From: Janthinobacterium lividum
Lineage (GTDB): Bacteria; Pseudomonadota; Gammaproteobacteria; Burkholderiales; Burkholderiaceae_D
Direction: 5' to 3'
Length of the DNA stretch: 64,000 nucleotides
Assembly (NCBI RefSeq): GCF_023509035.1
Contig: NZ_CP075583.1
Span: 124,001 to 188,000 of the forward strand
Shown one piece after another: positions 27,423 to 37,323 of this stretch (the stretch's first letter is position 1; each line of letters starts with the position of its first letter). The position numbers were made by a program, and so were the translations under genes. The notes under the pieces were generated by a model, which was not told the origin of the DNA, ran no database searches, and saw only the letters and a program-made list of their open reading frames with translations.

Positions 27423-28645
27423 AGGGGATCAAGGCCGCGTCAATCAGCTCGATCCAGTGCCGCACGGGCGTCTCCGTACCCGACTGCAGGTGGCTCAGGC
27501 AGCCGATATTGGCCGACACGATCATCTCCGGCTCGCACGCTTCCAGGTTCGCCACCTTGTTGTCGCGCAGCTGCTGCGACAGTTCCGGCTGCAAGATCGA
27601 ATACGTGCCCGCCGAACCGCAGCACAAATGGCTGTCGGCGCACAGGCGTACGTCGACACCGACGGCGCGCAGCACCTGCTCCACCTTGCCGCGGATCTGC
27701 TGGCCGTGCTGCAGGGTGCACGGCGGGTGATACGCCACTCGTTTGCCGATGCGCCCTTTCAGCTGCGCCACCAGTTCCGTTTCAAACGCCGGCATGATCT
27801 CGGACAAATCGCGCGTCAGTGCGGCGATGCGCCGCGCCTTGTCCGCATATTGGGCGTCGTGCGCCAGCAGGTGGCCATATTCCTTCACCGTGGCGCCGCA
27901 ACCGGACGCCGTCATGACGATGGCTTCCGCGCTGTCCACATACGGCCACCAGGCGTCGATATTGCGGCGCATGTCGTCCAGCGCCGCTTCCTGGTCGTTC
28001 AGGTGATGGCGCAGCGCGCCGCAGCAACCGGCCTTCGGCGCGATGATCAGCTGCACGCCCAGCGCGTCGAGCACGCGCGCCGTGGCCGCGTTGATGTTCG
28101 GCGACATGGCCGGCTGCACGCAGCCGTCGAGCAGCAGCATGGTGCGCGCGTGCTGGCGCGCGGGCCATGCGCCGGCGGCGGCGCCGGGACGCAATTTGTC
28201 CTGCAAACTTTTTGAGAGCAAGGGCCGCAGCGCCTGTCCCGCCTTGTACACGGGCGTAAAACAGCCAGCGGCGCGGCAACGCTTCCTTCAGGGCGAAGCG
28301 CAGTGCGCGTTCACGCAAGGGGCGCTGCACGCGCTGCTCGACGACGTTGCGGCCGATGTCGACCAGGCGCCCGTACTGCACGCCCGAGGGACAGGTCGAC
28401 TCGCAATTGCGGCAGGTCAGACAGCGGTCCAGGTGCGTCTGCGTCTTGGCGGTGACGGGCGCGCCTTCGAGCACTTGCTTGATCAGGTAAATGCGTCCGC
28501 GCGGACCATCGAGTTCATCGCCCAGCAGCTGGTAGGTGGGACAGGTGGCCGTGCAAAAGCCGCAATGCACGCAGGCGCGCAGGATGGCTTCGGCTTCGTC
28601 GCCTGCCGGCGTATTCTTGATGAAATCAGCGAGATTGGTTTGCAT
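27421..28645 (-). CDS. glcF: Glycolate oxidase iron-sulfur subunit GlcF, frameshifted
   Basis: About 407 residues after correction. This subunit takes electrons from the GlcDE flavoproteins during oxidation of glycolate to glyoxylate. Two [4Fe-4S] sites are clear: CVHCGFCTATCP and CLTCRNCESTCP. Two CCG-type domains follow (CGSAG and CCGALRHH). The two halves are in different frames. They join at the A4 run 28258-28261, where one base is extra, giving RRWLFTPVYKAGQALR. It is the last gene of glcD-glcE-glcF. Confidence 0.93.
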
Positions 28646-28651
28646 GAGCGC

Positions 28652-29722
28652 TCAATACATTCTGTGCGGGTTGAAGATGCCGGCCGGGTCGAAAGCCTGC
28701 CGCAGGCGCTGGTGGATGGTGGCCACGGCCGGCGCCAGCGGGTGGAACACGCCCACGGCCTTGTCGCCGCCGCGGAACAGGGTGGCGTGGCCCCCAAGCG
28801 CAGCCACCGCCTGGCGGATGTGCCGGGCGCTATCGGCGTCGGCGTCGCCATCGAGCTTCAGCCAGCGCTGCGCCCCGCCCCACTCGATCAGCTGGCGCCC
28901 CTTTAAAATCACGGCGCTGGCGTGCGGCGGCAGAGATAGCCGCCACACGCTTCCCGCGCCCGCAAAGAAAGCGTGCGTCTGCTCGCGCACGGCCAGCCAG
29001 AAGGCGGCTGCGTCATCGGCTGCCAGCAGCTCGCCGCCCAGCGTGCGCAGCGCCGCCGACACGGCTGCGTCGGCGCCGGACAGGCGCACCGTCAACACGC
29101 CGTCATGCCAGCAGCTGGCCGATATCGGCAGCGGCTTGCCCGCCCATTCGTTGAGCATGCGCAAGGCGGCGATTTCCGCGCACGCCACGCGTAACGTCGC
29201 TTCGCGCAGCGGCAAGGGCAGCACCTTCAGCGACACTTCCAGGATCAGGCCCAAAGTGCCCAGCGAGCCGGCCAGCAGGCGCGAGACATCGTAGCCGGCC
29301 ACGTTTTTCATCACCTGCCCGCCAAAGGCCAGGCGCTCGCCATGCCCATCCATCAGCACGGCGCCCAGCACGAAATCACGCAGCGCGCCCGCGCTGGCGC
29401 GGCGCGGGCCGGACAGGGCACTGGCAACGACGCCGCCCACCGTGGCGTCCGGGCCGAAATGCGGCGGCTCGAACGCCAGCATCTGGTTGCGCGCGGCCAG
29501 CGCCGCCTCGATCTCCGCCAGCGGCGTGCCGCAGCGAGCCGTGATCACCAGTTCCGTCGGTTCATAATCGATGATGCCGGCATACGCGCGCGTATCGAGC
29601 ACGTCGCCTTCGAGCTGCTGGCCATACCAGTCTTTCGTGCCGCCGCCGCGCAGGCGTAACGGCTTGCCCGCAGCGCTGGCGGCCAATATCTGCTGCCTGA
29701 ATTGTTCCACTATCGCTTGCAA
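28652..29722 (-). CDS. glcE: Glycolate oxidase FAD-binding subunit GlcE
   Basis: 356 residues. It is a smaller FAD-binding (PCMH-type) subunit that works with GlcD and GlcF. The flavin fold appears in LRLRGGGTKDWYG and in FGPDATVGGVVASALSGP. The first codon is TTG at 29722, with GGAG 6-9 bases before it; no ATG lies in a suitable place. It starts 15 bases after glcD and ends 6 bases before glcF, so the three genes form one operon. Confidence 0.92.
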   Translation of the reverse strand: MQAIVEQFRQQILAASAAGKPLRLRGGGTKDWYGQQLEGDVLDTRAYAGIIDYEPTELVITARCGTPLAEIEAALAARNQMLAFEPPHFGPDATVGGVVASALSGPRRASAGALRDFVLGAVLMDGHGERLAFGGQVMKNVAGYDVSRLLAGSLGTLGLILEVSLKVLPLPLREATLRVACAEIAALRMLNEWAGKPLPISASCWHDGVLTVRLSGADAAVSAALRTLGGELLAADDAAAFWLAVREQTHAFFAGAGSVWRLSLPPHASAVILKGRQLIEWGGAQRWLKLDGDADADSARHIRQAVAALGGHATLFRGGDKAVGVFHPLAPAVATIHQRLRQAFDPAGIFNPHRMY

Positions 29723-29737
29723 AGGAGTCTCCGGCGG

Positions 29738-31249
29738 TTAAAAACGGGGCAGGTTGGCGAATGGCAGGCGCCCCGCCGTCACATGCATCTTGCCGAATTC
29801 GGCGCAGCGGTTCAAGGTGGGAATCGCCTTGTCCGGGTTGAGCAAGGTGTGGGGATCGAAGGCGCGCTTGACGGCAAAGAAGGCATCGAGTTCTGCACGC
29901 GTAAATTGCACGCACATGGAATTGATCTTTTCCATGCCCACGCCATGTTCGCCCGTGATGGTGCCGCCGACGGCCACGCACAGGGCCAATATGTCCGCGC
30001 CAAACGCTTCGGCGCGCTCGAATTCGCCGGGCATGTTGGCGTCGAACAGGATCAAGGGATGCAGGTTGCCGTCGCCCGCATGGAACACGTTCGCGCAGCG
30101 CAAGCCATGCGTCGCTTCCATGCCGGCGATGCCCGTCAGGACTTCGGCCAGGCGCTTGCGCGGAATGGTGCCGTCCATGCAGTAGTAGTCGGGCGAGATG
30201 CGCCCGGCGGCGGGAAAGGCGTTCTTGCGGCCGGACCAGAATTTCATGCGCTCCGCTTCCGACTGCGAAACGGCGATGGCGCTGGCGCCCGCCCCTTCCA
30301 GCACGGCCGTCATGCGGGCGATTTCCTCTTCCACTTCCTCGTGGGTGCCATCCGCTTCGCACAGCAAAATGGCGGCCGCGTCGATGTCGTAACCGGCCTT
30401 GACGAACGGTTCGACCATGCGCGACGAAGTCTGGTCCATCATTTCCAGCCCGGCCGGGATGATGCCGGCGGCGATCACGTTGGCCACCGCATTGCCGCCC
30501 GTGACGACGTCGTCAAAGGACGCCATGATGACCCTGGCCGTGGCCGGTTTTGGTATCAGTTTCACGGTCACTTCCGTGACGATGCCCAGCATGCCTTCAG
30601 AGCCGATGAAAATGGCCAGCAGGTCGAGGCCGGGCGAGTCCAGGCATTCACCGCCCAGTTCCAGCACGTCGCCATCGATGGTGACGATCCGCACGCGCAG
30701 CACATTGTGCACGGTCAGTCCGTATTTCAGGCAATGCACGCCGCCCGAGTTTTCCGCCACGTTGCCGCCGATGCTGCAGGCGATCTGCGAGGACGGATCG
30801 GGCGCGTAATACAGCGCGTAGGACGCCGCCGCTTCGGAAATGGCCAAGTTGCGCACGCCTGGCTGCACCACGGCCGTGCGTGCATACGCATCGAGGCGTA
30901 CGATGCGGTTCAAACGCGCCGTCGACAGCACCACGCCATCGGCGATCGGCAAGGCGCCGCCCGACAGGCCCGTGCCGGCGCCGCGCGGCACGATCGGCAC
31001 CTTCAATTCCCGGCAGACGCCGAGGATGGCGATGACCTGTTCTTCCGTGTCCGGCAAAGTCACCACCATCGGCAGCTGGCGGTAGGCGGCCAGGCCATCG
31101 CATTCATACGGGCGCGTATCTTCGGCGTCGGACAGCACGCAGCGTGCCGGCAGCACGGCCAGCAGGGCCGCGACGACGGCTTGCTGGCGCGCGGCGGTCA
31201 ATCCGGATTCAGGGGCAGCATTGAGCATAAGATTGGGGGAAAGATGCAT
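29738..31249 (-). CDS. glcD: Glycolate oxidase catalytic subunit GlcD
   Basis: 503 residues. This FAD-linked oxidase converts glycolate (or D-lactate) to the 2-oxo acid. The FAD-binding domain has VPRGAGTGLSGGALP, and the C-terminal domain ends with ITGEHGVGMEK and FDPHTLLNPDKAIP. The start at 31249 (MHLSPNL) was preferred. A second ATG at 31228 is possible, while an upstream in-frame ATG at 31480 overlaps the divergent adenosyltransferase gene and adds non-family sequence. Confidence 0.94.
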   Translation of the reverse strand: MHLSPNLMLNAAPESGLTAARQQAVVAALLAVLPARCVLSDAEDTRPYECDGLAAYRQLPMVVTLPDTEEQVIAILGVCRELKVPIVPRGAGTGLSGGALPIADGVVLSTARLNRIVRLDAYARTAVVQPGVRNLAISEAAASYALYYAPDPSSQIACSIGGNVAENSGGVHCLKYGLTVHNVLRVRIVTIDGDVLELGGECLDSPGLDLLAIFIGSEGMLGIVTEVTVKLIPKPATARVIMASFDDVVTGGNAVANVIAAGIIPAGLEMMDQTSSRMVEPFVKAGYDIDAAAILLCEADGTHEEVEEEIARMTAVLEGAGASAIAVSQSEAERMKFWSGRKNAFPAAGRISPDYYCMDGTIPRKRLAEVLTGIAGMEATHGLRCANVFHAGDGNLHPLILFDANMPGEFERAEAFGADILALCVAVGGTITGEHGVGMEKINSMCVQFTRAELDAFFAVKRAFDPHTLLNPDKAIPTLNRCAEFGKMHVTAGRLPFANLPRF

Positions 31250-31378
31250 GGGCGTGCAACGATTGTAAGCACAAAAGTGGCGCGCACCGCATTTTTTGTC
31301 CGATTTGCAGGCAAATCCGCGGCCAGGGGGCGCACGGTGTCGTATGCTGCCCCCATTCTTCTTTACAGGATCGACATC

Positions 31379-31933
31379 ATGGGCAACCGACTTTCGAAAA
31401 TCGCCACGCGCACGGGCGACAATGGCAGCACCGGCCTGGGCGACGGCAGCCGCACCAGCAAGGACAGCGCCCGCATCCACGCCATGGGCGACGTCGACGA
31501 ACTCAATTCAAATATCGGCTTGCTGCTGTGCGAAGCCATGCCCGAGGCCTTGCGCGAGGAACTGGTGGCCATCCAGCACGACCTGTTCGACCTGGGCGGA
31601 GAGATTTGCATCCCCGGCTATCAGCTGATCAAGGAAGAGCACGTGCTGCGCCTCGATGCGCTGCTGGCGAAATACAATGCGGACTTGCCGGCTCTCTCTG
31701 AGTTCATCCTGCCGGCCGGTTCGCGCGCCGCCTCGCTGGCGCACGTGTGCCGCACCGTGTGCCGCCGCGCCGAGCGCAGCATCGTCACGCTGGCGAATGC
31801 GGAAACCCTCCACGAGCATCCGCGCCAGTACGTGAACCGCCTGTCGGACCTGCTGTTCGTGCTGTCACGCGTGCTGAACCGCTTTGCCGGCGGCAGCGAC
31901 GTGCTGTGGCGGCATGACCGCACGCGCGGCTGA
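31379..31933 (+). CDS. ATP:cob(I)alamin adenosyltransferase, PduO type
   Basis: 184 residues. It adds the 5'-deoxyadenosyl group to reduced cobalamin, making coenzyme B12. The PduO-type signatures are present: KIATRTGDNGSTGLGDG at the N-terminus, MGDVDELNSNIG, and a C-terminal VCRRAERSIV and YVNRLSDLLFVLSR. No other cobalamin gene is in the window, so it may serve salvage. It is divergent from glcD. Confidence 0.94.
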   Translation: MGNRLSKIATRTGDNGSTGLGDGSRTSKDSARIHAMGDVDELNSNIGLLLCEAMPEALREELVAIQHDLFDLGGEICIPGYQLIKEEHVLRLDALLAKYNADLPALSEFILPAGSRAASLAHVCRTVCRRAERSIVTLANAETLHEHPRQYVNRLSDLLFVLSRVLNRFAGGSDVLWRHDRTRG

Positions 31934-31943
31934 GGCAAAATAG

Positions 31944-31979
31944 GCGCGGCCAGGCCTGCAAGAACAGGCCTCGCCGCGC
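31944..31979. terminator. Strong hairpin between convergent genes
   Basis: GCGCGG and CCGCGC form the outer stem, and AGGCCTG with CAGGCCT the inner stem around a CAAGAA loop. There is no T-run, so it would be a factor-dependent or mRNA-stabilising structure at the ends of the adenosyltransferase gene and the small cysteine-rich gene. Confidence 0.45.
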
Positions 31980-31986
31980 GCCGTGC

Positions 31987-32187
31987 TTATTGATTTACCT
32001 GGTCGCAGCGTTGATAGCACATGCTATGAATCTTGGTGCAGGCGCCGGACGACGTCGGCCGGTTGATCTTGCACTGCTCCAGCCCCTCATCGCATTGCGT
32101 ATAACATTCCGCCTCGCCGCCGCCGGCCATCGCGTACGAGGCGCTGACGCCCATGGCAAACAAAAAGAAACCCAGCTTTTTAAACAT
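31987..32187 (-). CDS. Small secreted six-cysteine protein (copy 1)
   Basis: 66 residues. A signal peptide (KKLGFFLFAMGVSASYAMA) precedes a mature part of about 45 residues with cysteines at 28, 32, 39, 50, 57 and 61. The spacing is C-x3-C-x6-C-x10-C-x6-C-x3-C, which suits a helical hairpin held by disulfides. The same pattern, apart from one residue, occurs in the protein at 32721-32906. AGAGGA lies before the start. It follows a glutaredoxin gene on the same strand. Family and function are unknown. Confidence 0.7.
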   Translation of the reverse strand: MFKKLGFFLFAMGVSASYAMAGGGEAECYTQCDEGLEQCKINRPTSSGACTKIHSMCYQRCDQVNQ

Positions 32188-32261
32188 AAGTAATCCTCTG
32201 TAGAAATGACAGACGATGACCAACATCCATAGCGCGCCGTCTCTTACGCGCCATCCAGCAA

Positions 32262-32642
32262 TCAGATTTTCTTCAGCGCCGCTTCCAGCTCCCCCGTATT
32301 GAAACCCTGGATCTTGCGGTTGCCGATCAACACCACGGGCACGCCGCCGCCGCCGAGTTCCGCATGGGCTTTTCTCGCTTCCGGTGATTTCTCGATATCG
32401 AGATCGACAAATTCGATCTTGTTTTCCTTGAAGTACGCGCGCGTCTTGGCGCAATAGCCGCACCAGTCCGTGCCGTACAACACCACCTTCGCATGGGCAT
32501 TCGGGAAATACGCGGCGTAATTCCCCTCGGTGTAATTCGACTTGAGCAAGCCGGGCAACAAGGACAGGCCATAACCGCTGCCCAGGCCGGCGGCCGGGAT
32601 CAAGCCATACATGGCAATAGTCTTAATTTTTTTCTGCATCAT
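32262..32642 (-). CDS. Membrane-anchored glutaredoxin-like protein
   Basis: 126 residues. An N-terminal hydrophobic segment (about 8-32) acts as a signal anchor, so the domain is likely periplasmic. The glutaredoxin/thioredoxin fold has the active site DWCGYCAKTRAYF, the cis-Pro in GGVPVVLIGN, and the end GELEAALKKI. It could reduce or rearrange disulfides in exported proteins. It lies between two small six-cysteine secreted proteins, which may be its clients (inference). Starts at 32642 or 32639 are equally possible. Confidence 0.85.
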   Translation of the reverse strand: MMQKKIKTIAMYGLIPAAGLGSGYGLSLLPGLLKSNYTEGNYAAYFPNAHAKVVLYGTDWCGYCAKTRAYFKENKIEFVDLDIEKSPEARKAHAELGGGGVPVVLIGNRKIQGFNTGELEAALKKI

Positions 32643-32720
32643 AGGTAGTGTCAGAGACGTAGGTGATCGAGGGCGGCCGACGCAGCGTGCGCTTGCCGGC
32701 CGCCTCGCAATGCACGGCTA

Positions 32721-32906
32721 TCAGGCGCCGATTTCGCAGACTCTCAGGCAGGCTTTGTAACTACCGATGCAAAATGGGGATCTGTCGCCATTCATCATCG
32801 TGCATTCCCGCAGTTCCTCCTCGCAGCTAGAGCAGCCGATATCCGAAGCGACGGCATAGGAAGCACTCAATCCCAGGGTAAAAATAAATGCTGCAATCTT
32901 TTTCAT
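32721..32906 (-). CDS. Small secreted six-cysteine protein (copy 2)
   Basis: 61 residues. The signal peptide KKIAAFIFTLGLSASYAVA resembles that of copy 1. Cysteines are at 25, 28, 35, 46, 53 and 57, spaced x2, x6, x10, x6, x3. A GGAGAG ribosome site is 7 bases before the ATG, and a good sigma70 promoter is found about 85 bases upstream. It is the first gene of a three-gene unit with the glutaredoxin and copy 1. No known family was recognised. Confidence 0.7.
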   Translation of the reverse strand: MKKIAAFIFTLGLSASYAVASDIGCSSCEEELRECTMMNGDRSPFCIGSYKACLRVCEIGA

Positions 32907-32991
32907 TTACTACTCTCCATGTGAGCTATTGCCTCAGGCAATCGCGTCAGACCAGTCGTAAGAAATTTCATCTTTGCTTGCTACAAAAACG

Positions 32992-33020
32992 AATATAGAC
33001 CGCACTTATTTTAGAGTCAA
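32992..33020 (-). promoter_or_regulatory. Sigma70 promoter for the Cys-rich/glutaredoxin operon
   Basis: On the minus strand TTGACT (33020-33015) and TATATT (32997-32992) are separated by exactly 17 bases. Each matches five of six consensus positions, and the pair lies in an AT-rich stretch facing the operon. Confidence 0.65.
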
Positions 33021-33134
33021 CGTTTCCTTTCGATAAATTTCCAGTTTGGAAAATATATCGGAGAAGCCCGTTAAATGTGGAATTTGGAGAGATTGGGCGG
33101 CGCCAAACGTCTATACAATATCGGCGCCGCAAGC

Positions 33135-33166
33135 AAAAAACGGCCGGTTGCGGGCGCAGCCGGCCG
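33135..33166 (-). terminator. Rho-independent terminator of the FUSC gene
   Basis: On the minus strand CGGCCGG and CCGGCCG form a stem (33166-33160 and 33047+94 to 33041+94, that is 33147-33141) followed by a T6 run at 33140-33135. Confidence 0.7.
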
Positions 33167-33208
33167 AGCGGCTATAACCCGCCGAAAAAACGCTACAGGA
33201 CGAGGAGG

Positions 33209-35325
33209 TCACCGCGCGCCACCGTCCATCGCCAGCACATGCTCGCGCAGCAAGCCGCGCAGCAATTGCACCTGGGCAACGGCATCGGCTTGCAGGGCAG
33301 TCAAGCCCTCGGCAACGCACGGACCAGGCGCGCTGCCATCGGCTGCGCCGCGCAGCAAGGCATCGATTTCCCCGCTGACCTCGGCAATCCACCGTTGCAA
33401 TTCGGGCGCCGCCGGCTCGGCCTGGGGACTCAGACTGATGCGCGCCGTGCTGCCCGCCACGCGGCGCAGCAGCGGCAAGGTGCGCAGCGCCGCCAGGCCC
33501 ACGCCGCTGCTGCGGTCCAGGCGGCGCTCGATGCGCAAGCGCTGCAGCACTTGTTCCGCGTTATTGCTGGCCAAGCCCGCCTCGCGGCGCAGGCGCGCGA
33601 TGGCGCTATCCCACTTTCCGCCTGCCGCCAGCACGGCCAGCAGGTATTTCAGGTTCGCCGACACGGCCTTGGCCAGGCGCTGATCCAGGTCGTCCGCCTC
33701 GCGGTCTGGCCACAGGAAAAACGTGGCCAGCAAGGCCAGCACGCAGCCGAGCACATTGTTGCCCAGGCGGCTCATCGCATACACCATCTCGCTGGCCGGC
33801 GCCGCATAGTCGGCCACCAGTACAAAGGCGGGCGTCATGAACAGCACATGAAGGCTGTAGCTGACCCTGCGCAAGGCCATGGTGGCGACGATCAGGGGAA
33901 ACACCACCAGCGAGATCGCCAGTGGGGTGTGCACCGCCAGGCCGATCAGCACGGCCAGCATCGCGCCCAGCACGCTGCCCGCGACCCGCTCGATGCCGCG
34001 CGGCCAGGTGGTCGACACGGACGGCTGCAGTATCAGCAAGGTCGCCATGGTGGCCCAGTAGCCGAACGGAATGTGCAGCGCCTCGACCAGCAGGAAGCCG
34101 GCCGTCGTCGCCAGCGATACGCGTGCCGCATGGCGCCAGCTCAGCGACTGCGGCGTGGCGTTGACTTTTGCCGTTTGCCACGCCTGTCCCAGCGCCAGGA
34201 AAGCCGCCTCGCGCCACGGCAGCTGCGCCGCGCGCGCCAAGCCCAGTTCCATGAAGTCCACATTCAGGCGCAAGGGCAGCAAGGCGCCCAGCGCCGCTTC
34301 CAGGCGCCGTCCGCAGCCAGCCAGGCGACGCTGCAATTCCAGGGGCGGCGTTTCAGGCTGACGCTGCACGGCTTGCCCCAGGCGGCGCAGCAGCACGGCC
34401 ATCACTTCCAGGCTGCGCCGCGCGCGCGGGTCCTGGCGCAGGCGCTGCTGCTCGCGCTCGCAGGTATGCGTGACGGCGATCAAATAGGCGAAGATGCGCT
34501 CGGCGTCGCTGAGCGCCAGCAGCAAGTTGTCGTACAGAGCGCTGCGGCCAGCGCGCGCGGGCGGCACGGCGGCCAGCGCCACCCGCGCCGCTTCCAGCGC
34601 CGCGCGCGCCTGCGAACGGTAGCTGGCGCCATGCGCGGCGGCATCTGGCTGCGCCGGACCCTGTTCGAGGAAGCGCGCATTGTCGCGCGCGATGCCGGCC
34701 ATACGCGAATACGCGGCGCGGATGGCACGCCGGCTTGGGCCGAACGGGTGAATGCGCCAGACTGTAAAACTGAGCACGGTGGCGAACAGGCAGCCGAACA
34801 TGTACAGGCCCAGGAAAGGCGCCGTCTGCGTCATCGATGCGAGCGGATGCGTGACCATCACCACGCAGGCCGTGGCCGCCAAGATGGCCACTTGCGCCGT
34901 GGCCGCCCCCAGATGCGCGCCAGCGCGCCGGCCCAGGAAAACAGCAGCACGGCGATGGCCGCCGTCGCCACACCATGGCCGGCCGCCAGCGCCGTCAGGC
35001 CGCCAGCCACGGTGGACAGCAAGCCGAAGCCCACCATCGAGACAAAACGCATGCGCCGCGTGCCGGCCGCGTCGGCCAGGCACGTCCAGAAGGCGCCGAT
35101 GGCGGCCCAGGAAAAATCGGGGTGGTCGAACAGCAGGCCCAAGAGCAACATGGCGCTCGAGGCGCAGGCGGCCCGCAAGCCTTCGGACAAATTCGTTTCG
35201 TCGATGGCCAGGCTGACCATCCACAGGGGACGGCGCTGCGCCAGTTTGTCGGTATAGGCGTGCATGCCCGTCAGCCAGCGGCCGGCCAGTGCGCGCGAAC
35301 GGCGGTGAAGTTTCCTGAAATGCAA
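33209..35325 (-). CDS. FUSC-family inner-membrane transporter (YccS/AaeB-like), frameshifted
   Basis: About 705 residues after correction. It has two blocks of membrane helices separated by a soluble helical domain, the layout of FUSC/aromatic-acid exporter proteins. Visible segments include MVSLAIDETNLSEGLRAACA near the N-terminus and LATTAGFLLVEALHIPFGYW at the second block. The substrate is unknown. The frame changes at the C5 run 34906-34910, where one base appears to be missing. That joins ALARIWG to AATAQVAILAATACVV. The likely start is ATG at 35265 (MHAYTDKLAQRRP), with 35325 the farthest possible. Confidence 0.85.
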
Positions 35326-35410
35326 GTTGGACTTTGAGAAGGTATCAAAGCGTCATCGTAGCATTCCCGGGCAAAAAATGTTGCAGTGCAACGTAAAATC
35401 CCGCCAGACG

Positions 35411-35438
35411 AAAAAAGCAGCACCGCAGTGCCGCTTTT
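35411..35438 (-). terminator. Rho-independent terminator of the dxs operon
   Basis: Minus-strand stem AGCGGCAC/GTGCTGCT (one G-T pair) with loop TGCG, followed by a T6 run at 35416-35411, 17 bases past the dxs stop. Confidence 0.65.
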
Positions 35439-35454
35439 CTGTATGTAAGCCGAC

Positions 35455-37323
35455 TTAGCTGACGGCGGCCAGGCGCGGCTGGGCGCCGCCAAAGCGCTGC
35501 TCGATCGACGCGGCGATGCCGGTGGCATCGAGGCCCACGCTTTTCAGCAGTTGCACGGGGTCGCCATGGTCGATGAAGACGTCCGGTAAGCCCAGCATCA
35601 AAATCGGCTTGACGATCCCTTCGGCCGCCAGGGCTTCGGCCACGGCCGAGCCGGCGCCACCCATGATGCAGCCCTCTTCCACCGTCACCAGGTAATCGTG
35701 TTCTGCAGCAAGCTGTTTCACCAGTGCCAGGTCGAGCGGCTTGACGAAGCGCATGTTGGCGACCGTCGCGTCGAGCTTGTCACCTGCCGCCACGCTAGGC
35801 GCCACCATGGAACCGAAGGCCAGGATGGCGATACGCTTGCCCTGGCGTTTGACTTCACCCTTGCCAATTTCAAGGCTCGTGAGTTCCGGCACGATGGCCA
35901 CGCCGGCGCCGGCGCCGCGCGGATAGCGGATCGCGGCCGGGCCCGGATAGTGGTAGCCCGTCGTCAGCATTTGACGGCATTCGTTTTCGTCGGATGCGGC
36001 CATGACGACCATGTTCGGGATGCAGCGCAGGAATGCCATGTCGTAATTGCCTGCGTGCGTGGCGCCGTCGGCGCCCACCAGGCCGGCGCGGTCCAGCGCG
36101 AATGTCACATCTAGGTTTTGCAGGGCCACGTCGTGGATCAGCTGGTCGTAGGCGCGCTGCAGGAACGTGGAATAGATGGCCACGACGGGTTTGAGGCCTT
36201 CGCAGGCCAGGCCCGCGCCGAAGGTCACGGAATGCTGCTCGGCAATACCGACGTCAAAATAACGGTTGGGGAACTGCTGTTCGAACTTGACCATGCCCGA
36301 GCCTTCGCGCATGGCCGGCGTGATGCCCACCAGGCGCTTGTCGTGCGCGGCCATGTCGCACAGCCAGTTGCCGAACACTTCCGTGTACGTCATCTTGGCC
36401 GGCGCCGTGGCCGGTTTGATGCCCTCGGCCGGATTGAACTTGCCCGTGCCGTGGTACAGGATCGGTTCCGCCTCGGCCAGCTTGTAGCCCTGCCCCTTCT
36501 TGGTGACCACGTGCAGGAATTGCGGGCCCTTCAATTGCTTGATATTTTGCAAGGTCGGGATCAGCGAATCGAGGTCGTGGCCGTCGATGGGGCCGATATA
36601 GTTGAAACCGAATTCCTCGAACATGGTGGCGGGCACGACCATACCTTTGGCGTGCTCTTCAAAGCGCTTCGCCAGTTCCAGTACGGGGCCGGGCAAGACG
36701 GATTTGCCGACATTTTTGGCCGCCGCGTAGAACTGGCCCGACATCAAACGCGCCAGGTGGCGGTTCAGTGCGCCAACAGGCGGCGAGATCGACATGTCGT
36801 TGTCGTTCAAAATCACCAGCAAGTTGACGTCTTCCTGCACGCCCGCATTGTTCATCGCCTCGAAAGCCATGCCAGCCGTCATCGAACCGTCGCCGATCAC
36901 GGCGATCGCGTGCAGCGGGTCGCCCTTGATCTTGGCGGCTTGCGCCATGCCCAGCGCGGCCGAGATCGACGTCGACGAGTGCGCCGTGCCGAAGGTATCG
37001 TATTCGCTCTCGTCGCGCTTCGGGAAGCCGGAAATACCATCCTTCTGGCGCAGGGTATGCATGCGCTCGCGCCGGCCCGTGAGTATCTTGTGTGTATAGG
37101 TCTGGTGGCCCACGTCCCAGACGATGCGGTCGTGCGGCGTGTTGAACACGTAATGCAGCGCGACGGTCAGCTCGACCGTGCCCAGGTTGGACGACAAGTG
37201 GCCGCCCGTCTTGGAAACGGAATCGAGCAGGAAGCTGCGCAATTCCTGGGCCAGCGGCACCAGTTGCGAGCGGGCCAGCTTGCGCACTTGCGCTGGTTCA
37301 TTGATGGTTTCTAACAGTTTCAT
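35455..37323 (-). CDS. dxs: 1-deoxy-D-xylulose-5-phosphate synthase
   Basis: 622 residues, standard for the enzyme. It condenses pyruvate and glyceraldehyde 3-phosphate in the first step of the MEP isoprenoid pathway. The TPP-binding motif [18 protein letters not shown] is intact, with the catalytic Glu region [14 protein letters not shown] and N-terminal [13 protein letters not shown]. Its ATG follows the ispA stop with no bases between, so the two are almost surely co-translated. Transcription order is xseB, ispA, dxs. Confidence 0.97.
   Translation of the reverse strand: MKLLETINEPAQVRKLARSQLVPLAQELRSFLLDSVSKTGGHLSSNLGTVELTVALHYVFNTPHDRIVWDVGHQTYTHKILTGRRERMHTLRQKDGISGFPKRDESEYDTFGTAHSSTSISAALGMAQAAKIKGDPLHAIAVIGDGSMTAGMAFEAMNNAGVQEDVNLLVILNDNDMSISPPVGALNRHLARLMSGQFYAAAKNVGKSVLPGPVLELAKRFEEHAKGMVVPATMFEEFGFNYIGPIDGHDLDSLIPTLQNIKQLKGPQFLHVVTKKGQGYKLAEAEPILYHGTGKFNPAEGIKPATAPAKMTYTEVFGNWLCDMAAHDKRLVGITPAMREGSGMVKFEQQFPNRYFDVGIAEQHSVTFGAGLACEGLKPVVAIYSTFLQRAYDQLIHDVALQNLDVTFALDRAGLVGADGATHAGNYDMAFLRCIPNMVVMAASDENECRQMLTTGYHYPGPAAIRYPRGAGAGVAIVPELTSLEIGKGEVKRQGKRIAILAFGSMVAPSVAAGDKLDATVANMRFVKPLDLALVKQLAAEHDYLVTVEEGCIMGGAGSAVAEALAAEGIVKPILMLGLPDVFIDHGDPVQLLKSVGLDATGIAASIEQRFGGAQPRLAAVS

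Larger units (their letters stand above)
32907..33208. other. Intergenic region between the Cys-rich operon and the FUSC gene
   Basis: 302 bases. The side next to the Cys-rich gene holds its promoter; the other side holds the FUSC terminator. The piece between (about 33030-33130) shows nothing recognisable. Confidence 0.5.

Noticed and set aside
29702-31933. Plus-strand open frame of 743 codons running into the adenosyltransferase gene
   Set aside because: The first three quarters are the mirror of glcD. The real gene starts at 31379 with the PduO-type N-terminus.
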